Below are positions 31,219-40,570 of a stretch of 64,000 bases of DNA, piece by piece. The position numbers and the translations under genes are program-made. The stretch is from Nothophaeocryptopus gaeumannii (lineage: Eukaryota; Ascomycota; Dothideomycetes; Mycosphaerellales; Mycosphaerellaceae). The stretch is from contig JASISA010000002.1 in NCBI GenBank assembly GCA_031771865.1, positions 62,001 through 126,000 of the forward strand. Reading direction: 5' to 3'. The number at the start of each line of letters is the position of its first letter. The stretch's first letter is position 1. The notes beneath the pieces are model-generated. The model was given only the letters and a program-made list of their open reading frames with translations, was not told the DNA's origin and ran no database searches.

Positions 31219-31741
31219 TCACTTCTCCGACTCCGGCTCTGTTCGCATAGTCAGCATCAACATCTCTGGGATCGTTACAAGGGTACATGCATTACTTACG
31301 GGTCGGTTCGTACTTAGACGCAGCGATGCACGCCTCCACCTCCGCCTTCGATCGCTTTGGGCCCTCGCGCAACCACGGTGGAGTCGTCTCGATGTAGAGG
31401 GATGGCTTGTTGGAGCGAGCTGGGGTGTTGAGTGCAGCTTGCTTCGGCGCCGCCAGCTTCTTGGAACTATCGGACGGTGCCGACTTTGGTACCTTGACCT
31501 CTTCTGGCGTGCTGAAGACGGATGATTTCTTCGAGTCCTTCTTTGGAGTTTCGAAGCGGACATCCTTGATGGTCTCCCCGTCTTTCGCCGAGTCAAACAG
31601 CGAATTCTCTTGAGGCTGCTCGAATGTTGGCAGCTTCTTCTGCACCGGTTTGAAGCTCGCGAAGTCGCGAACTGCGACTCCGTCCGCGGCGCCGGCCATG
31701 TAGCCGGTGAAACCGGTCTTCGGGTCGATGGTGTTGGACAT
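31219..31741 (-). CDS. Hypothetical small acidic/lysine-rich protein, two exons
   Basis: Exon 1 (31300-31741) begins MSNTIDPKTGFTGYMAGAAD and exon 2 (31219-31238) adds QPESEK; the 61-nt intron (GTAAGT...GCGAACAG) keeps phase, giving 153 residues. The protein has no membrane segment and is dominated by Lys, Ser, Pro and Glu (KPVQKKLPTFEQPQ, ETPKKDSKKSSVF), so it is probably disordered. A tryptophan motif IETTPPWLREGPKRSKAE near residues 117-134 is the only compact-looking element. No family is recognised. The clean intron and coherent composition make the gene likely; the function is unknown. Confidence 0.6.
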
Positions 31742-32759
31742 TCTGGAATTCGAGTCGAGGAGCGTATCTGCTTGGCAATGTTTGATGTGCTGTTTGCCTG
31801 GACCTGGTATGTTGGTTGCTGTGCTTCCTCAAGTATTTCGCTGACTGGTGTTTGGTAGAGGAAGGGAAAGTTGGGCCGGAGGACAAGGTTGACTGTTTTG
31901 AAGGGCGAAAGTGTCGCGTGTTGGTGGAAAAGCGCATATGAAGGAGGTGAGTGAATGAAGCAACAACGTCAGGCTTGGCGTGGCCGGCCTTCACGCACTC
32001 CTCGTTACAAAGGCATGATCAGTGAATGAGGCTCGAAGATTCTAATGCCATCATCAATTAACACATGATGTTACTGTTGATAGCGATGGATATACAGGAC
32101 TGACACGTCGTATAGGTATGAAAGTTCCTGGGAACAACATCATAAACAGACCTTTGGCTGCGAAGAGGCAAACACTCGAAAAGCAAACAATGTTCACAGT
32201 GCAGAGCGCGCTTTTTCTTTTGTCACATACATGGCAGTCTCTCATTGCGTTGCTGGAGCAGCTGAACAACTTCTGACCGCCTTGTGTGATGGCAAGACAA
32301 TGGCCTTCCCCATATAAGACCAGGAGACAAGGTGTCTTTCTTCTACTTTTGCATACTCCAGGTCAACGTCACGAGGATCCACACAGAGAACGCAGCCTCC
32401 CGTACAGAATCGCGGCTTCGTGCTCATGAAGGGCTGTGGATGGGACATAAGAACAATCGAGTGCTTTCATAATTTCCCCAAGATCTTCGGAGAGGTCCAA
32501 ATAAGGAAGCAACGATATTTTGCATCAAATGCATTGCCAAAGCTGAAAATCTGCAAGAAAGCCGTGGGGCTTTCTATCAAACCAAGAGAAAAAGAATGGT
32601 CGGAAGGTAGTGTGGCCTGATCGGAAAGCGAGCGCTCGGACCCATTATCATGGTAGGTGAAGTCTGCCTGTCGAAAGCTGAGACGCTTCGACGGAAGTCA
32701 GTCCGTCTTCCCGCCTCTTCCTCCAGCGTTACTTCTCTCCACTACATCCCGTCGGCTCT
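31742..32759. other. Gene-free stretch
   Basis: About 1 kb without a supported gene. Frames present are short and uncharacteristic. Confidence 0.4.
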
Positions 32760-32843
32760 TAAACCGATAACATCAAGACGAACGCAGCCGCAGCCCTGAA
32801 GACCATCAACTTCATTGTCCCTCCTGGCCGGCGAAAGTAGGCC

Positions 32844-33026
32844 ATGTACGTCTGCACGGACAAACCTTCCAACATGGTGGGGGGCGGCTATTGCGAGTAC
32901 AATGGTCAGAGGTTCGATCTCTCGGAGAGTCCGTCGCCTATTGACAAGTGCGAGAATGTGTTTCCGCAGTATGGACCATATAGCGAGACGAGGGCACCGG
33001 AGTATAATGCTGGTGATGATTTCTAA
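32844..33026 (+). CDS. Small three-cysteine ORF, possibly the mature part of a secreted protein
   Basis: A 60-codon frame, MYVCTDKPSNMVGGGYCEY and then IDKCENVFPQYGPYSETR, ending in an acidic tail. Its spacing of cysteines and aromatic residues looks like the mature part of a small secreted protein, but no leader precedes it: the same frame upstream reads LKTINFIVPPGRRK followed by TAG and AM. The AG of that TAG (GCGAAAGTAG) could also be a splice acceptor for an upstream exon that I could not identify. It may be an intact exon, a short cytosolic protein, or a remnant whose start codon became CTG. Confidence 0.35.
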   Translation: MYVCTDKPSNMVGGGYCEYNGQRFDLSESPSPIDKCENVFPQYGPYSETRAPEYNAGDDF

Positions 33027-33611
33027 GTAACGGGGAAGTGAGGATGTGGCGATATGATGGGGATATACATGGAACGATGATGAAGTAAAATGAAGTTGAT
33101 AAGCCGCGTTCAGCTCATTCGTCTTACCACCGTTTCGAACGGCAGAGCTTCTGCCGAACCTCTGCCTGGGTAAGAGAATGTGTTATTGGCCCATATTGGG
33201 CATCTTCTTTCACATATGCCAAGTCTGTCGGGCCGAGAAATGATCCGTCTCATACTACTTTGTCCTTCACATGCACGCCTTGGCCCGGATGCAACGCACG
33301 CTCCTGAGGCACGCGCGTCGTACAGGAGCAGCTTTGAAACCATTTTCCAGGAGTCCAGTGTCGTACGGTACTATGTCCGTTGATGCAACCCCAAACCCGC
33401 ATCAGACTTCATTCCTTCTTGAGGGGCTTTGCCGATCTTGCTGCAAGCAGCAGGTACATCGGACGATGTGCCTTTTGAATAGCCGCCAAGCGGAGGAGAT
33501 TAACAATGAAGAGCATTTCCCACGTGGAGGTTGCAGGTTGAGGTGTACTCTTTGTTGACAGTACATCTGTTGTCTTCTGATAACATTGTTTGTCGTATTC
33601 AGCATTTGAAA
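33027..33611. other. Intergenic region before the sugar transporter
   Basis: No gene supported; presumed promoter of the transporter gene on its right side. Confidence 0.4.
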
Positions 33612-35369
33612 ATGCCACGCTTCTGCGGTCTCAAGGGCAAGGCGCTCCATGCTGCTGTATGGACAGAAGCTTGCTTTGCAGTCGCTATATTCGGATATAA
33701 CCAAGCTGTCGCGGGCGGTGTCTTGACAACACCGTCGTTCAATCGAGCATTTCCAGATATCGACGTGATAGATGCCTCTCCTTCGGACGCGCACTACAGA
33801 TCGACGATACAAGGTGTGTCTGTCTTGTGGGAGCATGACCAAAGAGATGCCGCTGACCCGTGAAAGGGACTGTCATCGCATTATATGTCGCCTTGGGGAT
33901 TTTCGGTGCCCTAGCATGCACATTCCTTGGTGATGTACTCGGGCGCCGGCATACAATCTTCATTGCAGCTGCAACCAACCTCGTCGGGTGTATACTGATG
34001 GCCAGCTCCTACTCACTGGCACAATTCATCGTCTCGCGGATTGTCGTCGGTCTCGGGACTGGCGGTATCATTGCTACCGTTTCAGTCTGGCAATCTGAGC
34101 TGTCCAAGGCAGACAGCAGGGGCGCGCATGTCTCAGCGTTTGGTATCTTTGCGGGTATCGGCCTAGTTCTTGCGCTCTGGCTAGACTTCGGTTTTGGGTA
34201 CGCCTCCGGATCGGTCGCCTGGCGATTGCCATTCGCTCTCTGTGGAGTCTTGTCGCTGCTTGTTATGGCGGGCATCTACTTACTGCCAGAGAGCCCGCGA
34301 TGGCTCATGAAAGTCGGTCGATGCGCAGAGGCCCGCGAAATTCTGGAGACGTTGCATCCGAACCATGCAGACACTGTGGATAAGGAGATCCGAGACATTG
34401 AGATAGCCCTGTCATTATCTGGAAATGCCTCCATCAGGTCGATGTTCAAGATGGGGCCTCAGCGGACACTCCACAGGCTCCTTCTGGCGTGTGCTGTTCA
34501 GATGATGCTTCAGCTGACCGGAGTAAATTGCATCACGTCGTATGCGTCGTCCGTTTTCGAGATCGACCTTGGCTTCCCGGCGGTGGAGTCAAAGATTCTG
34601 GCGGCTGCTTCCCAAATTTGCATTATTATCGGATCGATTATCTGCTCGTTCACAGGTAAGTGCGGTCAGCTGTAAATAGTAGTCAGATACCAGCTGACTC
34701 GGCTCTCCCAGTCGACCGCTTCGGCAGACGAGCCCTGATGATGTTCAGCGGTGCGGCCAATGCCGTCTGCTTCGCCTTTGAGACGGGTCTGGTGTCCAAT
34801 CCGAACAACTCCGGCGCCTTGAAGGGAGCCATATTCTTCCTCTTTCTCTTCTACACGGTCTACTGCATTGGCTTCCTTGGCTTGCCATTCCTCTATGCCA
34901 GCGAGATCGCTCCAGCGCAACATCGTGCCGCCATCTGTGGAGTTTCGACTGCCGTGTCTTGGGTAGGTCTCTCTTCTGTGAGGGTGTCATCCGCGTCTGC
35001 TAATGATCGAGCTGCAGGCCTTCAATTTCTTAGTAGTGGAAGTGACACCGGTCGCCTTCACAGACATTGGCTACCGGTACTTCATCGTATACGCCGTACT
35101 GAACGCGGCGTGGGTACCGATCCTCTATGTCTTTTTCCCGTACGACCTTTGACCCAGATTCGTTGATAACACCTAGCTGACCTTCGTACAGTGAGACGGT
35201 GGGGCGCTCGTTGGAGGAAATAGATGCCATCTTCGCGGAGAGCAAATCGATCTTTGATCCTCCTCGAGTGGCTCGGCGGTTGCCCCAACAGCATCTGGTC
35301 GACTTGGGACTCGAGGACAGGCTCCGAGCGGAGAAGGAAGAGACGGAGCATGTCGAGAGCGCAAGCTAG
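33612..35369 (+). CDS. MFS sugar transporter
   Basis: Five exons (33612-33813, 33867-34655, 34712-34962, 35018-35139, 35192-35369) give 513 residues with all junctions in phase. Family marks in order: FGYNQAVAGGVLTTPSF in the first helix, GDVLGRRHT (the GRR loop 2-3 motif), IVVGLGTGGIIATVSVWQSE (the R-x-G-x-G helix and the E of helix 4/5), WRLPFALC, LLPESPRWLM (PESPRWL), QLTGVNCITSYASSVFE in helix 7, VDRFGRRALM, and FFPETVGRSLEEIDAIF at the end of helix 12. These are all sugar-porter signatures. The conserved 'QQLTG' of helix 7 is LQLTG here. The protein resides in the plasma membrane and should carry hexoses or related sugars by proton symport; the substrate is unknown. The C-terminal tail is acidic. 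Confidence 0.92.
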
Positions 35370-35508
35370 CTGCGGCGTAACTTACATAGACATGAGTCTG
35401 ATACATCCTACCTCTTCTGAATTCGATCACCAGAAGGGATGGAGCCTTGGAGAATGGACGAAGAGGCAGGAGCGATTCTCAACAGGGATCACGGGGCGGT
35501 CCGCTTGG

Positions 35509-35534
35509 TGTCCGTGTACGTGTCCGTGTCCGTA
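35509..35534. repeat. Imperfect TGTCCG hexamer repeat
   Basis: Four copies of a six-base unit, one with a single substitution (TGTACG), in noncoding DNA between two convergent genes. Confidence 0.65.
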
Positions 35535-35687
35535 CGAATCTTCGCATCTTCGACTTCAGATCCTTCATTATTCTATCTGTAGTACGCCGATTTTATAGTG
35601 CTCATAATAGCACATCGTCCACCGCACTGTTGATCAACCACCGAATCTCGTCGCCCTGAGCCCGTTGCCACTAACGTGGCTGCCACA

Positions 35688-35938
35688 TCATGCTACGCAT
35701 TTGCTGGCACTCTTTGAGCAGCCAGATGCACAGCCCTCGCTCCGGCATGATTCATCTCCGCTGGCTCCAGGAAGACAAGTAATGTTGTAACACGTTAGTC
35801 TTTGTCGTGCCTACTCATTGTTAGCACTGCGCGCTCATCCAAATTGTCTCGGGCTCGACGAACGAATATCTGCTCGGTGGGCAACGCAGACACTATGGAC
35901 AGCATGAACGCAAGCAGTATTGATGTGGCAAGCTTCAT
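35688..35938 (-). CDS. Small secreted cysteine-rich peptide, two exons, 66 residues
   Basis: The ATG at 35938 begins MKLATSILLAFMLSIVSALP, a strong signal peptide. A propeptide-like part with basic sites (FVRRARDNLDER) follows. A 50-nt intron (35765-35814, GTAGGC...CTGGAG, containing the branch-like CTAAC) joins VLTM to TSGDESC, and the second exon supplies four cysteines in CRSEGCASGCSKSASKC before the TGA at 35688. Read through the intron, the frame would stop early at a TAA, so the splice is essential to the call. Phase and length work out exactly. The pattern of leader, RR/Kex2-like site and a compact cysteine tail is typical of fungal effector-like or antimicrobial peptides. No known family is recognised, and function is inferred only from architecture. 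Confidence 0.6.
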
Positions 35939-36439
35939 TTTGATCGATTGAGAGTATGGCGAGTCGAGGAGTCGGTTAATGAGAATTTGCGCAAAGCGAC
36001 GTTATGAGACCTGAGACGAGACCGACCTATTTGAAGGAAAAGATTAGAATCAGAGACAGAGGCGTTGGCACTGTCTTATACGGCCGAAGCCTTCACATGG
36101 TCGAAGCGACTACTTGAGACCATCTGGCGTATGCGGCTTGGTCGTCGGCCGTGTTGATTTAACAACCCAACGCCAATATTAAAATGGCTGGCATTCATCA
36201 CTCATCTCACTCTTTTGGCTTGCTGAGTACTCACAATCTCATCTCAGCTACTGACATAGGGAGCGAACTGGCGCAACAGATCCAAAATTTGCACTCCGAG
36301 GATGCTCCTTCAGCGCCATGGCTGTCACGAACCCTGGAATCAGTGAAGGATCGGCATCAAGTCCTGCGAAAGCTGACATACCACCACGACTAAGACGTAT
36401 ACTTCAAATCCTACGCTACGGCCTGCATTCTAGGTCAAT
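35939..36439. other. Intergenic region between the secreted peptide gene and the metallo-beta-lactamase gene
   Basis: A 69-codon plus-strand frame at 36184-36393 has no distinguishing character. Nothing else is supported. Confidence 0.35.
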
Positions 36440-37820
36440 CTACGCCGCCTGGCCCTTCAAAGTCTTGACCTTCTTTCCATCTCGATACAATCCATCGACC
36501 AACGTCTCTCGAATTGGCTTCCTATCCAACGGCAACTCGTTCAAGAAATGCCAATGCATTGTCTCCTTATAGCCTTTCGACTTCCAGTCATTAAGCGTTC
36601 CATGAGGGAAGAACTTCAAAGACTCCAACGGCGCCATGTCGTGTGCGATGATGACTAGAATGTTAGGGTCTGCGTCGAATTCGAAGAGGCTTCGGATTGA
36701 CTGCATGGCCGTGGGCGGATCATCGTACCAGCTCTGACTGGGATCAGTTGAGCATTGGAAGAAAGGATTTGTTCGGCTGTTCTTTTGATTTGGATGACAA
36801 GCTGTGAACGCCGAACATGGACAAGGCACTGGAATACGTTTGTCTAAGATCGTTTGTGCTGGAATTGGATCCGGCATGGGAAGATAGCTGGTCGGTCGAA
36901 TGACGCCTGCAGAGGACACAGTCAGCCACGGACATACTGGGACTCTACAGCCTTGCTCGAGAAGCCTATTCCACGCCCGTGCGACAACTCACCAGTAAAA
37001 TGACAGACATCCCCACCCATAAAAATCGCCGTATCCTCCGTCGTCCTTACAAGCGCACTAATATGACCAGTGGTATGCCCCGGCACATTCAGAACATACA
37101 GCGAGCCATCACCGAAGTAATCATGAGCTTGATACTTCCCAATCTTGAACTCGTCACTGAACGGCGGCTCGATCACATTTCGACCTTTGAAGTCTGCTTC
37201 CCAGAAAACGGAATCCTTGTTGGATGGATAGCCTGGTTGGAAAGCCTTGTTGAAGCCGGGACCAACGACCACGTCGGTTTTCGGGTTGAGGCGGGAGAGG
37301 TCGCCTGAGTGATCGTAGTGCCTTTTCAATTGAGTGAAGACTGTCAGTCATTGATCTGTAAAGATCGGTCTTGTTCTGTTGAGAGCTGGACATACCAGTG
37401 TGAGAGAATGAGAGCTTTCAACTCATCCGGATCGACGCCGTTCTCTTTGAGAATGTCCGGAACATCTTTGGTGACTTTCAACCCTGGCACCCTCTCGGCG
37501 ACGGTCTGATAGACTGAGGGCACGAGTTCCCACCAGTCTGTTCGACTGCCCATGTCGAATAGGACTTGAGCTCCTGAGGGATGGGTGATGAGGAAGGCAT
37601 AGGTTGGTAAATTGAGCCTATACATCATCGAGTCAGTGTGAGTGTAGTCGATGGGGCAACTGACAACGTACCATTCTTTTCCATCGATGTGAGGCTCAAT
37701 CAGCGTCGCCGGAGGAACGACAAGATCTGTCGTAGTGTTAATGATTGAGACTTCACAAGTCTCGGATCCTCTCGGAAGGTTGATCGATGGTGCTTGTTCT
37801 GGCCTTGGATCGTCCGACAT
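36440..37820 (-). CDS. Metallo-beta-lactamase-fold hydrolase (lactonase-like)
   Basis: Four exons (37672-37820, 37396-37617, 36993-37321, 36440-36906) give 388 residues. Their introns are 54, 74 and 86 nt; the 54-nt one is in frame and would be missed by ORF reading. After LPTYAFLITHPSGAQVLFDMG the second splice creates LILSHWHYDHSGDLS, the HxHxDH zinc-binding motif. NVPGHTTGHIS supplies the next histidine and FMGGDVCHFTG the bridging aspartate, so the metal site is complete apart from the last histidine, for which VIIAHDMAPL near residue 320 is a candidate. Enzymes with this arrangement include N-acyl homoserine lactone lactonases and related lactone or ester hydrolases. No signal peptide is seen, so it is likely cytosolic. 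The substrate is unknown. Confidence 0.88.
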
Positions 37821-38514
37821 CTTCGTTCCGACTTATGTCACTTTTAATTTCTTGTTTTGGCGTCGTTGCACCTTGATGGAATAACAGAACTATCCTGCTC
37901 TTTCTTTAGCAGAACGGTACTTGTGTGCTCAAGCCAAGCTCCCTGAACAATGACCCCTCAATCCCCCCTCTGCAGCAGATCGGCAATTGAGGCAGGCCCC
38001 GCGTTGCTTTGGCCGCTCCACCGCAGTGGTTGATGTTATGCGATACTCAATCATTCGATTGTTGTGGGTGTTCACTGATCGTTCGTTTATCTGCTTAGGG
38101 CTTAGGTCGGGCATTGGAACTGGGGATAGTGTGGCCTATTTGGTTCGACCTCATCCCCGTTCCATGAGAGAATAGAACAAAGTATGTCAACATGCTTGAC
38201 GGATGTTGTCAAGATCACTCGTCAAGAACACATTTCATTGAAGTCGTATGAACATTTTAAACATCTCAGGGCTAATCAAACAGCTTGGTATCTTGCTCAC
38301 ACACAGGCTTTGCTTTTGCATCTTCGTTCCAGCCTCGAATACTCTGACATACAACCCTTCCGTCTTCGTCCCCCCTCATCTCATTATATCGCTTATCCAT
38401 CTCCCCCAAGACCCGTGATGATCTTCACAGCCTAAGGTACAGTCCATTAGCCTTCTACTCTTACATCAGCACTCATCTCCTTCCCCTCAGACTCCAAACG
38501 CTTTCTCAACTCAC
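37821..38514. other. Intergenic region
   Basis: About 0.7 kb with no gene supported; somewhat T-rich around 38190-38420. Confidence 0.4.
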
Positions 38515-38655
38515 CTAATTCTGACACATGGGATACATTTGGCAAGCAGGGTAGTTGCAGGCGTCGGAAGCTTGACATTGTCGCTTCTCGAACGCGAGGG
38601 GAGAGGCAATAGCGGCCGCGATAAGGGCTGACATGAGAATTGAGACTCGCATCAT
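38515..38655 (-). CDS. Very small secreted cysteine-rich peptide, 46 residues
   Basis: An intronless 47-codon frame on the minus strand. It begins MMRVSILMSALIAAAIASP (signal peptide, likely cut after ASP or before LAF), then LAFEKR, a dibasic Kex2-type site, and the remaining mature peptide of about 21 residues has four cysteines: QCQASDACNYPACQMYPMC. Four cysteines in 18 residues could form two disulphides. Such leader-KR-mini-peptide genes occur in filamentous fungi as effector, toxin-like or signalling peptides. No family is recognised. It is too short for the usual ORF length cut-offs. The second in-frame ATG (38652) may serve equally as start. Confidence 0.6.
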   Translation of the reverse strand: MMRVSILMSALIAAAIASPLAFEKRQCQASDACNYPACQMYPMCQN

Positions 38656-39044
38656 GGGTGTGGAGTTTGAAGATTATTGAAGTGGAAGTGCTGAGGCGCT
38701 GTTTTGAGGATGTCTTGAGCAGTGCATGATCGAGCATCTACATACACGCTCTCCAGCATGATCCAAGAATGTTGGCTCTTCGCCGTGTGATCCAGTAGTA
38801 GGGCTTCAGGACACCAGCCTGAAGCTATCTCGGCTCCAATTGTAAGAGCAGTCACCTGTCGCGGACAAGCATGAGAAGTGGATATATTGGATCGACAACC
38901 ACGTTGTCGATACAAAATTGTCCACAGGTGTCTGTCGTCGAGCTTCAAACGTCGAAGGATGCGTTAGAAAGCTGCCCAGTGCGAATAGCGCAGTTGCTCA
39001 GATGCAACCCTCCGAATGCAACGACCACTTTCCACTTCACCTTT
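38656..39044. other. Intergenic region
   Basis: Nothing coding is seen in about 390 bases upstream of the secreted mini-peptide; it also contains the 3' flank of the hydrolase gene. Confidence 0.35.
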
Positions 39045-40281
39045 TCAATACCCACTCGCCGCCAGAAACTCATGCGCCCTCTTGATACTCTCCGGCGCAC
39101 TGTAATGCAACGTCGTAGCATGACTCGTATTGGGAGCCAAGTAATACTCAAACTTCGCATTCGGGAAAAACTCCTTACTCTTCGCCGGAACACTGCTATC
39201 GCCGGTCCCACAGCTCTGCGGTCCTAAAGCCCTCGTACCTGTGGGTCCGCAGAAGAAGGCGTCTTCCTGGCCAGTGAGAGCAAGCACGTCGCCTTTGAAG
39301 TTATCGGCTCGCTCGAGACCGGAGAAGGCAGAATAGATCTGGCCGATGGTGATGGTATCTTCGTGCTCGAAATCCCATTGTTCGAGAGCGGAGCTGAAGG
39401 AGCCGTCTTCGGCGTAGTAGGAGTCGCGTTTACCTTGACGGGAGCCGAAGGCGAGATAGCCTGGTGGGAAGGAGCCGAACTTGGCTGGGTTTTGGAGTTG
39501 AGCTGGTTCCAGGAGCGTGAGGAGTAATCCGAGACCGGCTTGCACGAGCGTGTAGCTGTATCCGGTGAGGATCAGAGCGTCGAAGTCGGTTGGGTAGTGA
39601 GTCGCGATGCCGTTGCCAATGACCGATGCGAGACTGTGGCCGACGAAGATAACCTTCTCGGCCTTCGGCGCGAAGCTGAGTTGTCCAGCGCGAAGCATCT
39701 GAGTGATCTGATGAAGAATAGCGGTCTGTAGGGGCTGTTGGACTTCTGTGATGGGGTTGGCCTTTTGCGAGTTACCGGCGCCAAGGTTGTCAATGGCAAG
39801 GACGGGGTAGCCTTGCATCGTAGCATATTCAACCCAATCGTACTTCGCAGTACCATCTGGATTGCCAGGCAATCCGAACCAGTAGCTCTAAAGCTCAAGA
39901 TTAGCAGGGCACTAGGAGTACTCCGATTGAAGCAGATCATACCGAGTTGTACGGAACACCATGTAAGAGCAGCTGCACCTCCTTCGCTCTTGCGGCTGGT
40001 GCCTGTGCGTTACTCGCTGGGGTACAGTACTTCGCTGCTATGTTATATGTTCCAGAGACTGGAAGAAGACCTGAGAACTGGCCCAAGAACCCTGCTCCAG
40101 AACTCAGAAAGCTCTCGACTCCAGAAGGGGAAGTGAGGTCGAATCCTGGGGCCAGAATGATGCCATTATTGGCACTGGTTGTTACTGGAATGACATTGCA
40201 CGTGCACGCCGCAGCGGCTGCAAGCCTGGGAGCAGCTGCTAATAGGCTGGTAGCGAGTATTTGTGGATACATGTTGTACAT
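39045..40281 (-). CDS. Secreted alpha/beta hydrolase
   Basis: Two exons, 39943-40281 and 39045-39887, with a 55-nt intron (GTATGA...GCTTTAG) give 393 residues. The ATG at 40281 or the one at 40272 begins a hydrophobic leader (MYPQILATSLLAAAPRLAA) ahead of the mature protein; the longer frame from 40353 would place basic residues before it. The fold is shown by VQLLLHGVPYNS and SYWFGLPG (oxyanion loop), YPVLAIDNLGAGNS, VIFVGHSLASVIG with the nucleophile elbow G-H-S-L-A, the acid candidate in LALTGQEDAFFCG and the histidine in APNTSHATTLHY. Two cysteines (FFCG, QSCG) may form a disulphide, consistent with secretion. The enzyme should cleave esters or amides outside the cell; the substrate is unknown. 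Confidence 0.87.
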
Positions 40282-40570
40282 CTGCACAGTAATATGGGCG
40301 AAAGGGTCTTCGACAAGTGAGGTCTTCGCTCTTCTCCTCTTAACATCGACCATGCTTGCCGCTACTGCAGGACAGTTTCTCTCCCTCGGCTCGGCTTTTC
40401 GCTGTTTGATAGTCCGCTAGTTCGCTAGTCCGGTCGTTAAGCTTAGAATAAGGTTGTTGATGTGCCAAGACCAGTATCATTGGCGCTTTCGCAACGCGAT
40501 CGTCGCTCTCCAACCAGACCATTGCTTGCCAAGACTTCTCAAATCTTTCTCTCCTCGTTGCTGTTTTGTC

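Noticed and set aside
36184..36393. 69-codon frame downstream of the metallo-beta-lactamase gene
   Set aside because: Histidine/serine-rich and featureless; probably chance.
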